46,840 nt of DNA from Flemingiibacterium sp045586505 (GTDB lineage Bacteria > Bacillota > Clostridia > Oscillospirales > CAG-272). The translations under genes and the position numbers were made by a program. The notes under the pieces are model-generated. The model saw only the letters and a program-made list of their open reading frames with translations, did not search any database and was not told where the DNA came from. Location of the stretch: contig JAZNAL010000034.1 in NCBI GenBank assembly GCA_045586505.1, positions 1 through 46,840 on the forward strand. The letters are read 5' to 3'. This document shows, piece after piece, positions 39,675 to 46,840 of the stretch. Positions within the stretch are counted from its first letter, which is position 1. Each line of letters starts with the position of its first letter.

Positions 39675-39710
39675 ATCCTCCTTCATTTGCGATGAGGGAG
39701 GATTTGTTTT
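39675..39710 (+). terminator. Terminator of the symporter gene
   Basis: ATCCTCCTTCAT (39675-39686) pairs with ATGAGGGAGGAT (39692-39703), 12 bp with one G-T pair, and is followed by TTGTTTT. Confidence 0.8.
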
Positions 39711-39797
39711 GTTTGGTTCGTAAGACGCGTGGGTGTAAACATAAATAAAAGATCGTTCAAGTTACGAATTTTTTACATATATAGAGATACATTTCTA

Positions 39798-39826
39798 TTG
39801 ACTTTTTTTGTAATACAGTGTATAAT
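39798..39826 (+). promoter_or_regulatory. Sigma-A promoter of the SLH repeat protein
   Basis: TTGACT (39798-39803) and TATAAT (39821-39826) have a 17-bp spacer. Confidence 0.85.
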
Positions 39827-39835
39827 ATTGTTATA

Positions 39836-39858
39836 GATAATGATAATGGGGTCATTAT
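39836..39858 (+). promoter_or_regulatory. Fur-box-like operator
   Basis: Two direct GATAAT hexamers (39836-39841, 39842-39847) are followed, after GGGGT, by CATTAT. This resembles the Fur consensus, built of GATAAT units with an inverted third unit. ATAATGA (39837-39843) and TCATTAT (39852-39858) also form a dyad. It lies about ten bases after the -10, a normal repressor position. Recognition by a Fur-family protein is inferred. Confidence 0.5.
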
Positions 39859-39890
39859 AAAAAATATAGGATAAAGAAAGGTAATTTAAC

Positions 39891-42866
39891 GTGATGAAAA
39901 GAATCATACTATCCTTGTTTTTAGTTCTTTCCATGGTGGTATCCATGGCAGTTCCCGCGTTGGCGGCAGATTATGACTACACAGACTATGAGTTTACGCT
40001 CTTGCTTTTGCCACGTCAGGCAATGGTTGAAGTTGGAGACATCGTTGATGTAGAACTCAGAGTTTTTGGTGTATATCCCGACGGCGAACCCATTGATTCG
40101 TTTGATTTCTGGGAATTTGAGGAAACTATTAAGTTTGATGACAGATATTTTACATATGTTGATGATTCAGCTGTCGCTGACTTTGGTTTGGATTTTGATA
40201 TAGTCGACGACGATGAGATCAAAATTGCCGGTGACGATTTGGACACAATTGAAAACGGCGAGGTAATCTTTTCTTTCCAGCTTGAAGCGAAGAAGAAGGG
40301 TTATGCTGACTTGACGCAGAAGAGCATTACTGCGAAACGCAACAGATCATATGATTATTACGATGAAGATCAGATCCTGGTTGAGACAAATGACGTTCGC
40401 GCAGTAGCTGACGCATCTACGGGGGACGGTTACACTATTACTACTAAGTTTGACGAGGACTGTGGTGATGTATACATTTCCACGACCACCGCAGATGAAG
40501 ATGATGAAGTTAAGTTCTGGGTTGTAGCTTTTCCGGGTCATGAGATTGATGATGTTGAAGTTCTTAACAGCGACGACGATGAAATCGACTACGATATTGA
40601 TACCGACGACCGTGGCTACAAGTACTATGTCTTCGATATGCCAGATGACGATGTGACCATCGAGGTTTACTTTGATGACTCCTCTTCCTCGGGCAAGGAA
40701 TACGACATTACTCTCGACTATAGTGCCGATAAAGGTTTTGCGTATCTTAGCAAGGTAAAGGCTGAGAAGGGCGACAAGGTTAGAGTTTATGTTGATCCCG
40801 ACGAGGATGGATATGATGTTACTGTAACCGCAGAGAATGAAGATGGTGACGAAGTAGAAGTTGAATGGAACGACACAAATGAATACTATTATTTCTACAT
40901 GCCTGCTGGCGATGTTGATGTAGATGTGGAAATTGAAGGTACAAGCACCTCTACTGAGACAAAGTATAACGTTGTGGTTTTATCCTACGATGAGGATTGC
41001 GGCAGTGTAACTGCACCCTCAAAGGCTGCTGAGGACGATACAGTTAGATTCTATATCTATTTGGAAGACGATTATGAGGTTGACAAGGTCATCATAAGAT
41101 CCCGTGTTGACGGAGAAAAGATTGATGATGCTGAATGGGATAGTGACGGATACTGGTATTTCAAAATGCCGGATGAGGATGTAGCAATTGATGTAGAATT
41201 CGACGAAGAAGGCACATCTTCCTCGGGTAAAGAGTACAAGATCAATGTCGGCTACGACGATGATTATGGCTCTGTCACCGTAGTTAATAAGGCTAAAAAA
41301 GGCGATAAGGTAAAGCTTTACTTATATCCCGATAACGGCTACAAGGTAGAAGATATTGAGATCACAGAAGACGAAACCGGAGATAGTGTTGATTATTCGG
41401 GCGACCTTGATGATGATTATGTTACTTTCCGTATGCCCAGTGATGATGTTGATATATATGTCGATTTTGTAAGAGGCAGCGGCTCGACTTCCACAAAATA
41501 TGATATCAACCTCGAATACGATGAGGACCACGGAACTGTTGATATTTCTCGCACTACTGCAGCCAAAGGCAAGGAAATTACCATCACTCCTGACCCTGAC
41601 AGCGGTTATGTAGTTTATGATGTAACAGTTACCAGAACCGGATCCTCGACTACCCGCACTGTCTACGAGGAAGAGGATGACTACGGTGATACCTACTACT
41701 ACTTCATTATGCCTGCTTACGATGTTGATGTCGAGGTAACCTTCGTCAAGAAGGGCAGCGCCTCCGGTAGATACGCCGTGACTATTGATAGTGATATTGA
41801 AGGCGGTGAGGTTGAGTCCTCCGCAATCAAGGCAGATAAGGGCGATGAGGTAGAACTTACCGTTAAACCTGATAAGGGCTATGAGATTGATAAGGTTTCT
41901 GTAGTCAGAACCACCAGCAACAAGGCACTGGAAGTTATCAAAAATAAGGACGGCACCTACAGTTTTATCATGCCAGATGCAAAAGTTACCGTTAGTGCAA
42001 CCTTCAAGAAGGCCGCATCTGTTACCTATGCAGTAACTGTTGACAGCGCAGTCAAGAACGGTACGATCAAGACCTCCGCGACTACTGCGGAGAGCGGCAA
42101 TAAGATCACCGTTACCCTTACTCCCGCTACCGGCTATTCTGTGGGTCAGCTTACAGTAACCAAGGGCACCGCAAAGACCGCTGTTTCCACCACTAAGGTA
42201 ACTAACGACACCTACACCTTTACAATGCCTGCTGAAAAGGTTACCGTCAGCGCAACCTTCAACAAGAATCTGACTCCCGGTGCTCATGTGTGTGCGGCTA
42301 AGGCGTTCACAGACGTTGATACTAGTGCAACGAGCTGGTACCACGAGGCAGCAGACTATGTGGTTTCCAACGGCCTTATGAACGGCACAAGCGGTACTAC
42401 ATTTGAGCCGAATACCGAGACCAGCCGCGGAATGATTGTTACCGTGCTCTGGAGACTTGCTGGCAAGCCCCTCAGCAATGCTGAGATCCCCTACACAGAT
42501 GTTGCCGCAGGGGAGTGGTACACCGAAGCTATTCGCTGGGCGGCTGCTAACAACCTTCTCGCGGATATCGCAACTACAGGCGCTATCGAACCTAACGCAT
42601 CCCTTACCCGTGAGCAGATCGCGTCTATCATCTACCGCTTTGTTAAGTACAATGGCGGCGGATACACCGGCATTATTCAGGTTGATCTTTCCAAGTTCAA
42701 CGATGCAGATGAAATCTCTCCCTGGGCAGTAGCTGCTCTTGGATGGTGCAATGAAAACGGCGTCCTCAAGGGCGACAACACCACCGGCAAGCTTATGCCT
42801 AAGGGCAACGTAACCCGTGCACAGTTCGCACAGATCCTTCTCAACTACGCAAATCTTGAGAAATAA
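39891..42866 (+). CDS. SLH-anchored acidic repeat surface protein
   Basis: A protein of 991 residues. A signal peptide (1-26, ending VPALAA) comes first, then a cohesin-like beta domain (about 32-172; VEVGDIVDVELRV, GEVIFSFQLEAKKKG). Seven repeats of about 80 residues follow (about 179-265, 269-350, 357-439, 448-528, 535-620, 627-706, 712-790). Each ends in a MPxxDVxVxxxF-type strand and resembles divergent InlB B-repeats. Ser/Thr-rich linkers separate several repeats. Three SLH motifs (about 803-991) bind the cell wall. Repeats 1-5 are very rich in Asp and Glu; repeats 6-7 are rich in Lys and Thr. The start is GTG 39891 (nine bases after AAAGG) or ATG 39894. No enzyme domain is seen, so a structural, adhesin or S-layer-like role is likely. 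Confidence 0.92.
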   Translation: MMKRIILSLFLVLSMVVSMAVPALAADYDYTDYEFTLLLLPRQAMVEVGDIVDVELRVFGVYPDGEPIDSFDFWEFEETIKFDDRYFTYVDDSAVADFGLDFDIVDDDEIKIAGDDLDTIENGEVIFSFQLEAKKKGYADLTQKSITAKRNRSYDYYDEDQILVETNDVRAVADASTGDGYTITTKFDEDCGDVYISTTTADEDDEVKFWVVAFPGHEIDDVEVLNSDDDEIDYDIDTDDRGYKYYVFDMPDDDVTIEVYFDDSSSSGKEYDITLDYSADKGFAYLSKVKAEKGDKVRVYVDPDEDGYDVTVTAENEDGDEVEVEWNDTNEYYYFYMPAGDVDVDVEIEGTSTSTETKYNVVVLSYDEDCGSVTAPSKAAEDDTVRFYIYLEDDYEVDKVIIRSRVDGEKIDDAEWDSDGYWYFKMPDEDVAIDVEFDEEGTSSSGKEYKINVGYDDDYGSVTVVNKAKKGDKVKLYLYPDNGYKVEDIEITEDETGDSVDYSGDLDDDYVTFRMPSDDVDIYVDFVRGSGSTSTKYDINLEYDEDHGTVDISRTTAAKGKEITITPDPDSGYVVYDVTVTRTGSSTTRTVYEEEDDYGDTYYYFIMPAYDVDVEVTFVKKGSASGRYAVTIDSDIEGGEVESSAIKADKGDEVELTVKPDKGYEIDKVSVVRTTSNKALEVIKNKDGTYSFIMPDAKVTVSATFKKAASVTYAVTVDSAVKNGTIKTSATTAESGNKITVTLTPATGYSVGQLTVTKGTAKTAVSTTKVTNDTYTFTMPAEKVTVSATFNKNLTPGAHVCAAKAFTDVDTSATSWYHEAADYVVSNGLMNGTSGTTFEPNTETSRGMIVTVLWRLAGKPLSNAEIPYTDVAAGEWYTEAIRWAAANNLLADIATTGAIEPNASLTREQIASIIYRFVKYNGGGYTGIIQVDLSKFNDADEISPWAVAALGWCNENGVLKGDNTTGKLMPKGNVTRAQFAQILLNYANLEK

Positions 42867-42877
42867 GCAAATGCGCC

Positions 42878-42897
42878 CCGAATCCTACGATTCGGGT
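42878..42897 (+). terminator. Hairpin after the SLH repeat protein
   Basis: CCCGAATC (42878-42885) pairs with GATTCGGG (42890-42897) around CTAC and is followed by TCGGCTTTT. It probably forms a weak terminator. Confidence 0.5.
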
Positions 42898-42918
42898 CGG
42901 CTTTTATCTAAAAACAAC

Positions 42919-42952
42919 GGTGGCTGTTTGCACAGCCACCAAATTTATTTTT
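42919..42952. terminator. Bidirectional terminator between SLH protein and acpP
   Basis: A 9-bp stem (GGTGGCTGT with ACAGCCACC) and TTGC loop are followed by AAATTTATTTTTTT on the plus side, between convergent genes. Confidence 0.8.
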
Positions 42953-42958
42953 TTATGA

Positions 42959-43183
42959 TTACATATTAGCTTCGATGTAGTTCATCATATCGCGCACGGT
43001 CTTGAGATTTGGGATATCCTCATCGGGTACCGATATGCCGAAGTTCTCTTCCACTGCCATCAGCATTTCAACAACATCAAGGGAGTCTGCACCAAGATCA
43101 TCAAGGATGCTTGCGTCTTCAGTAACGATGCCTTCATCACAGCCGAGCTGTTCAACAACAATATTTACGATTTTCTCAAACAT
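42959..43183 (-). CDS. acpP: Acyl carrier protein
   Basis: A protein of 74 residues with the phosphopantetheine site GADSLDVVEM (Ser34) and the typical acidic helix II. It carries acyl chains for fatty acid synthesis. GGAGG lies ten bases before ATG. It stands alone here: no fab gene is adjacent. The sequence just upstream on the same strand (43258-43437) looks like the decayed 3' end of an acetyl-CoA carboxylase subunit, so the gene may once have belonged to a fatty-acid operon. Confidence 0.96.
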   Translation of the reverse strand: MFEKIVNIVVEQLGCDEGIVTEDASILDDLGADSLDVVEMLMAVEENFGISVPDEDIPNLKTVRDMMNYIEANM

Positions 43184-43257
43184 AGTAATAATCCTCCATT
43201 AAATAATCATTTATCCGACGGTTCTTTTCCCACGCGGATTTTGTTCTCAAAGTCCTC

Positions 43258-43437
43258 TTATTCGATGATCTTGTACTGTCCCATCTTACGGAACTTCTTG
43301 TATCTCTCATTATATATCATTTCTTTGTTTATTTCAAGTAGGACAGATAAATTTTTCAATTTTTTTACTTTTAAATTTTCTGCGGCGGCACTTGCCGGTA
43401 CAATTATTATATATGGAGTATTGACGGATAGTAATGA
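43258..43437 (-). pseudogene. Apparent accA 3' remnant
   Basis: An open minus-strand frame without a start codon runs 59 codons between two stops. Its end reads NLKVKKLKNLSVLLEINKE then MIYNERYKKFRKMGQYKIIE. The KKLKNLSV...RYKKFRKMG pattern resembles the C-terminal helix of the carboxyltransferase alpha subunit AccA (roughly LKxLSxxELLxxRYxKFRxxG). The region is A/T-rich, and only the tail is recognisable. The rest of 43184-43562 holds the acpP leader and the promoter of the next gene. The match is from memory and should be tested. Confidence 0.42.
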
Positions 43438-43501
43438 TTATATTGCAAAACATATTTTTAACGTATAATTCAAAGCCACTCTCACTGCATCGATGGGGAT
43501 A

Positions 43502-43530
43502 TTGACAAAATCCGATAATTTATGTATAAT
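43502..43530 (+). promoter_or_regulatory. Sigma-A promoter of the ROK-like regulator
   Basis: TTGACA (43502-43507) and TATAAT (43525-43530) have a 17-bp spacer. Confidence 0.87.
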
Positions 43531-43562
43531 TATAATATGAATTTCGGATCAGGGAGGCTTTT

Positions 43563-44468
43563 ATGCAGAGCGAGCAAACCAGTGTAATGGCGGTGTTTGA
43601 GACCGCGGCAAGGTGCGGTGAGATCAGCCGAGCTGAGCTATCACAGCTTACGGGCTTCAGTCAGGTTACGGTCGGCAAGGCGGTGGAGCAGCTTTGCGCC
43701 TGCGGTATACTTAATGAACGCAAGCAGTCGCGCGGCTCTGTCGGACGAAAAAGCGGCATCTGCACTCTTGCGGGAGACCTTGGAATGCTGTTATATGACC
43801 TATCGGGCGATAAATTCCGCGTGCGCGTCTGCGATCTTGCGCTGAATGTGCGCAGTGAATACGAGACCGACGAGACGGATATAGGTGCGCTTGCAATGTC
43901 GGGCTTTGCTCACTTCATCGAGGCCTTCGGCGGCGAGGTGATCGGCACAGGATGCGTTGCACCCGAGGATAAGCTTGACGGATATGCGGCAGCATTCACC
44001 GAAGCGCTGGGTCATGCACCTGAGCTTGTTATCGAAGAAAGCCGCGCATATACTGCCGCAAATTCCGCGCGGTTCGACGCTAACGGGGCGGCATTGCTGG
44101 TACGGCTCCATTCCGACGGCGGTGTTGACGGCGGTATCACCTACGGCGGCAGACCGTACAGCGGCGCCCACGGTAAAGCGGGCGGTTTTTTCCGCGCGAC
44201 AGCCACGCATGAAGCGCTGATAGAGTTTTTGCCCGGGCTTTGTGCCATCATTGATCCGGAGATAGTGCATATAGCCTGCGAGCGGGAGAGCGACTGCGAT
44301 ACGGTGACGGAAGCGATTCGGAAGCGGATTTTATCCATCGGCTTCGACGAAGAAGCGATGCCTCAGCTCATTGCCGAGCCTACTTGCTTATGCCGCAGTG
44401 CTATGGACGGAGCGGCGGCGCTTCTCCGCGAGCGGTACATATTATTAAAGCTGTCAAAAAATACCTGA
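43563..44468 (+). CDS. ROK/NagC-like transcriptional regulator, degenerate sugar domain
   Basis: A protein of 301 residues. A winged helix-turn-helix (about 1-65; ISRAELSQLTGFSQVTVGKA) and the NagC/XylR-type hinge RGSVGRKSG precede a shortened ROK-like domain. That domain retains GGVDGGITYGGRPYSGAHGK but lacks the ROK zinc motif CxCGxxGCxE, the ELGH region and the END-type catalytic Asp. It is therefore a DNA-binding protein without kinase activity, possibly with altered sugar sensing. GGGAGG lies five bases before ATG. No sugar transport or catabolic operon is adjacent, so its targets are not evident. Confidence 0.82.
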   Translation: MQSEQTSVMAVFETAARCGEISRAELSQLTGFSQVTVGKAVEQLCACGILNERKQSRGSVGRKSGICTLAGDLGMLLYDLSGDKFRVRVCDLALNVRSEYETDETDIGALAMSGFAHFIEAFGGEVIGTGCVAPEDKLDGYAAAFTEALGHAPELVIEESRAYTAANSARFDANGAALLVRLHSDGGVDGGITYGGRPYSGAHGKAGGFFRATATHEALIEFLPGLCAIIDPEIVHIACERESDCDTVTEAIRKRILSIGFDEEAMPQLIAEPTCLCRSAMDGAAALLRERYILLKLSKNT

Positions 44469-44504
44469 TTAAATCTCTTCACGTCGGTACAGAATAATAT
44501 CGAA

Positions 44505-44522
44505 GTCGGAACAGCTTCCGAC
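44505..44522 (+). other. Leader hairpin before the DUF1540 gene
   Basis: GTCGGAA (44505-44511) pairs with TTCCGAC (44516-44522) around a 4-nt loop, 33 bases before the DUF1540 start. No T tract follows. Confidence 0.4.
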
Positions 44523-44554
44523 CTCCATATTAACAAGACAGGAAGTGTATTAAA

Positions 44555-44749
44555 ATGGAAAACAAGTCTCCCAATCCCTCCATCGAATGCTCCGTTAAGC
44601 AGTGTGAGTATCACTGCGGCAACGAGAACTACTGCACCCTCAACAAGATCCGCGTTGCAACTCATGAGGCAAACCCTACCATGTGTCAGTGCGTTGACTG
44701 CGAATCCTTCGTTAAGAAGTCCGGCTGTGAAGGCGGTATCTGCCACTAA
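44555..44749 (+). CDS. DUF1540 cysteine-rich protein
   Basis: A 64-residue protein with seven to eight cysteines in the DUF1540 pattern: CSVKQCEYHCGNENYC...MCQCVDCESF. It ends in a Gly/Cys-rich tail. The spacing suggests metal binding, probably zinc. The family is common in Clostridia, often in spore formers, and has no known reaction. AGGAAG lies ten bases before ATG. It has its own strong terminator. Confidence 0.9.
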   Translation: MENKSPNPSIECSVKQCEYHCGNENYCTLNKIRVATHEANPTMCQCVDCESFVKKSGCEGGICH

Positions 44750-44753
44750 AGCA

Positions 44754-44791
44754 AAAATGACTGTTTTGGAGCTTTCCAAAACAGTCATTTT
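44754..44791. terminator. Strong bidirectional terminator
   Basis: A 17-bp stem (44754-44770 with 44775-44791) and GCTT loop begin five bases after the DUF1540 stop and 13 bases beyond the convergent oxidoreductase gamma gene. Confidence 0.93.
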
Positions 44792-44803
44792 AATTATGCT
44801 TAC

Positions 44804-45340
44804 TTATTTGCCGTAATTGTAGCCCAGCTCAAGCGCCTTCTTGTTCTTCTCAATAAGTGCCGCCTTTGTGGGGGGAATGCCGGCGATCATGTGCTCAAGG
44901 AATGCGTCATACTCAAAAAGTCCGGTGAGCTTTAAAAGATAGCCGAGGACGATAACATTAGCCATACCGGTGAGTCCCGCATCGGATGCCATGGCGGTTG
45001 CGGGAATACCGTAAACCTCGATATCGCCTCTTGCGGATGTCTTGTCGATAAGGGAGGAGTCATAGATCAGCTTGCCGCCTGCCTTAACGTTCGGCTCAAA
45101 CTTCTCAAAGGAGGGAAGATTGAGCGCGATAAGCAGATCGGGAGTTACGACCAGGGGAGAACCTATCTCCTCATCGGATACGATAACGGAGCAGTTAGCC
45201 GCGCCGCCGCGCATTTCGGGACCGTAGGAGGGGAGCCAGGATACCTGGAGCTCGGAGTCCATTGCCATTTTTGCGATAGCCTTACCTGCGAAAAGGATAC
45301 CCTGTCCGCCGAAGCCCGCAAGCAGAATGTTTGTAGTCAT
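44804..45340 (-). CDS. 2-oxoacid:ferredoxin oxidoreductase, gamma subunit
   Basis: A protein of 178 residues with the gamma-domain opening LLAGFGGQGILFAGKAIAKM, then SYGPEMRGGAANCSVIVSDE, which are hallmark blocks of KorC/VorC/PorC. It helps bind CoA and the complex interface. ATG 45340 overlaps the beta-subunit stop as TAATG, so translation is coupled. Substrate class (2-oxoisovalerate versus 2-oxoglutarate) is not settled by this subunit. It is the last gene of the operon. Confidence 0.94.
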   Translation of the reverse strand: MTTNILLAGFGGQGILFAGKAIAKMAMDSELQVSWLPSYGPEMRGGAANCSVIVSDEEIGSPLVVTPDLLIALNLPSFEKFEPNVKAGGKLIYDSSLIDKTSARGDIEVYGIPATAMASDAGLTGMANVIVLGYLLKLTGLFEYDAFLEHMIAGIPPTKAALIEKNKKALELGYNYGK

Positions 45341-46116
45341 TATTCGGTTACCTCCTTGGTGGAAGTGGGGTTGAGATCCTTAACATCAGCATCTTTGTAA
45401 ACGCCGAGAGGATAGAAGGGAATCATATCGGTCTTGACCCATTCAAGCGCTGCTTCGGGAGTCATACCCCAGTTGGTGGGGCAGGTGGAGAGGACTTCTA
45501 CGATGGAGAGTCCCTTCTTGTCGATCTGATTCTGGAACGCCTTCTTGATAGCCGCCTTTGCTTTCTTGATGTTGGGCACGGTATTCACCGCTACACGCTC
45601 CGCATAGCCTACACCGTCAAGTGTGGAGAGCATTTCGCAGACACGGATGGGCGAGCCCTGGATTCTGCGGTCACGACCGTAGGGAGAGGTGGTGGTGACC
45701 TGACCGGGCATGGTGGTGGGAGCCATCTGACCGCCGGTCATACCGTAGATGCAGTTGTTGATGAAGATGATGGTGATGTTTTCACCGCGTGCGCCCACGT
45801 GAACGGTCTCAGCGGTACCGATAGCAGCGAGGTCGCCGTCACCCTGGTATGTAAATACGATGTTGTCGGGGTGGGTACGCTTAACGCCGGTTGCAACGGC
45901 GGGAGCACGTCCGTGTGCGGCTTCGATCATGTCGCACTCGAAGTAGTTGTATGCGAATACCGAGCATCCGACAGGTGCGATACCGACAGCCTTACCGCAA
46001 AGGTCAAGCTCATCGAGGACTTCGGCAACCAGTCTGTGTACGATGCCGTGTGTACAGCCCGGGCAGTAGTGGAAGGGCACGGGCGAGAGAGATTTGGGTT
46101 TATCAAATACTACCAT
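45340..46116 (-). CDS. 2-oxoacid:ferredoxin oxidoreductase, beta (TPP) subunit
   Basis: A protein of 258 residues. HYCPGCTHGIVHR opens the subunit, GIAPVGCSVF follows, and the thiamine diphosphate motif runs from GDGDLAAIG (92-100) to NN (120-121), then IYGMTGGQMAPTT. This is the TPP half of an anaerobic enzyme that oxidatively decarboxylates a 2-oxoacid to its acyl-CoA and reduces ferredoxin. A TAATG overlap joins it to the gamma gene, and 16 bp separate it from the alpha gene. It fits VOR or KOR type; I favour the branched-chain (VOR) type from the alpha subunit. Confidence 0.94.
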   Translation of the reverse strand: MVVFDKPKSLSPVPFHYCPGCTHGIVHRLVAEVLDELDLCGKAVGIAPVGCSVFAYNYFECDMIEAAHGRAPAVATGVKRTHPDNIVFTYQGDGDLAAIGTAETVHVGARGENITIIFINNCIYGMTGGQMAPTTMPGQVTTTSPYGRDRRIQGSPIRVCEMLSTLDGVGYAERVAVNTVPNIKKAKAAIKKAFQNQIDKKGLSIVEVLSTCPTNWGMTPEAALEWVKTDMIPFYPLGVYKDADVKDLNPTSTKEVTE

Positions 46117-46132
46117 TTATAAGTACCTCCGA

Positions 46133-46840
46133 TCAAAGAGTAGCGGCAAGCTTCTCGATCTCAGCGAGAACCTCGTCGGGAGAGGGGATCATACCGCCCG
46201 TGCGTCCAAAGAAGGAAACGGGCTTCTTGCATTCGGTTGCGACCTTTACATCGTCTACCATCTGACCCATGTTCAGCTCGCATACAAGGAAATGCTTTGC
46301 CTTATTGGCAAGCGCACCCAGCTGGCACTTGGGGTAGGGCCAAAGGGTGATGGGACGGAACAGACCGACCTTGATACCCTTAGCACGAGCCGCCGCAATA
46401 GCGGTCTTGCAGATGCGGGAGGTGATACCGTAAGCCACGATAACGATGTCCGCATCGTCGCACTTGTACTCCTCGTACTTGACTTCCTTCTCTGCGATCT
46501 CGTCGTACTTCTTGAAGCGGGCAATAACGGAATTTTCCAGCTCAACGGGGTCGATGAGCAGGGAGTTTACGATGTTCTTCTTGCGCTTGCCCTCGGTGCC
46601 GTTGCACGCCCAGGTCTTTTCGGGAAGCTCACGCTTGGTTCCAAGCTCGAAGTCAACAGGCTCCATCATCTGTCCGAGTGCGCCATCGGCAAGGATCATA
46701 GCGGGCATTCTATAGATATCGGCAAGGTCGAAGGCTTCGCTTGTGAGCTGTGCCATCTCCTGAACGGAGGAGGGAGCGAGGACTAAAATGTGCTCGTCAC
46801 CGTGACCATTTGCCTTGGTTGCCTGATAGTAGTCCTGCTG
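46133..46840 (-). CDS. 2-oxoacid:ferredoxin oxidoreductase, alpha subunit (VorB-like; 5' end outside window)
   Basis: The reading frame is open to the window edge, so only the C-terminal 235 residues are visible. The visible start ATKANGHGDEHILVLAPSSV is typical of VorB/KorA alpha subunits. Later blocks are MPAMILADGALGQMMEP, DIVIVAYGITSRICKTA, and VGLFRPITLWPYP, then VCELNMGQMVDDV. An internal ATG at 46756 is not the start, because coding similarity continues upstream of it. A ferredoxin-like delta subunit would be expected beyond the edge. Confidence 0.92.
   Translation of the reverse strand, partial: QQDYYQATKANGHGDEHILVLAPSSVQEMAQLTSEAFDLADIYRMPAMILADGALGQMMEPVDFELGTKRELPEKTWACNGTEGKRKKNIVNSLLIDPVELENSVIARFKKYDEIAEKEVKYEEYKCDDADIVIVAYGITSRICKTAIAAARAKGIKVGLFRPITLWPYPKCQLGALANKAKHFLVCELNMGQMVDDVKVATECKKPVSFFGRTGGMIPSPDEVLAEIEKLAATL

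Noticed and set aside
40441..42240. Repeated DNA considered as a CRISPR array or satellite repeat
   Set aside because: The periodicity is about 240-260 bases, stays in frame and is divergent at DNA level; it encodes protein repeats.
41322..42344. Minus-strand frame of 340 codons opposite the acidic repeat protein
   Set aside because: Produced by biased codon use in the repeats; composition rich in Cys, Ser, Gly and Ile mirrors the sense repeats.

Overview
The window looks like chromosomal DNA from an anaerobic, spore-forming Gram-positive bacterium of class Clostridia, probably near the Ruminococcaceae/Oscillospiraceae. This placement is an inference. It rests on a SpoIIID regulator, a T-box leader, strong AGGAGG-type ribosome binding sites, sigma-A promoters with 17-bp spacers, a paired GlgC/GlgD glycogen system, a ferredoxin-type 2-oxoacid oxidoreductase, S-layer homology (SLH) proteins and DUF1540 and TSCPD small proteins. 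I see no prophage, CRISPR array, defence island, rRNA or intact insertion sequence.

Layout. Positions 1-2019 (minus) hold a thioredoxin (cut by the window edge), a ferredoxin-thioredoxin-reductase-like small protein and a SulP anion transporter. Positions 2340-2771 hold tRNA-Arg(TCT) and tRNA-His(GTG). Positions 2800-3590 hold a divergent pair, a zinc-ribbon/TM2 membrane protein and an XRE regulator, around a perfect dyad that fits an autoregulatory operator. Positions 3636-10519 (minus) hold a phosphohexomutase, then a run from htpG through aroC, a chorismate-mutase/prephenate-dehydratase-like protein, a URO-D-like protein and a TSCPD protein. Positions 10735-12838 (plus) hold an acyltransferase, an MscL with an unusually long tail and a small membrane protein. 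An SLH-anchored phosphodiester glycosidase follows on the minus strand (13025-15844), then spoIIID and recQ.

Positions 18634-28850 form the core of the window: a six-gene glycogen operon, glgB-glgC-glgD-glgA-glgP plus a cytoplasmic GH13 enzyme. It makes ADP-glucose, polymerises and branches it, and recovers glucose-1-phosphate and oligosaccharides. The phosphohexomutase (3636-5354) and a ROK glucokinase (31621-32580) supply or drain the same sugar-phosphate pool. Positions 29036-37466 hold a small unknown protein, an MBL hydrolase, a flavin reductase, a 177-bp MITE-like palindrome, glcK, a PAP2 phosphatase, a ProXp-type deacylase, a DUF512 protein, der and plsY. Positions 37740-39658 hold a complete T-box leader in front of an SSS-family symporter. 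Positions 39891-42866 encode a 991-residue SLH surface protein with seven repeats; a Fur-box-like sequence sits just after its promoter. The right end holds acpP, an apparent accA remnant, a degenerate ROK regulator, a DUF1540 protein and a VOR/KOR-type oxidoreductase operon that runs off the edge.

No obviously new multi-gene system was found. The best leads are regulatory or architectural: the XRE/TM2 operator, the T-box leader with a second RBS-masking hairpin, the Fur-like site on the SLH gene, the MITE-like element, the charge gradient in the repeat protein and two genes that share a Shine-Dalgarno/hairpin/start layout. All family calls are made by eye; no database search was run.
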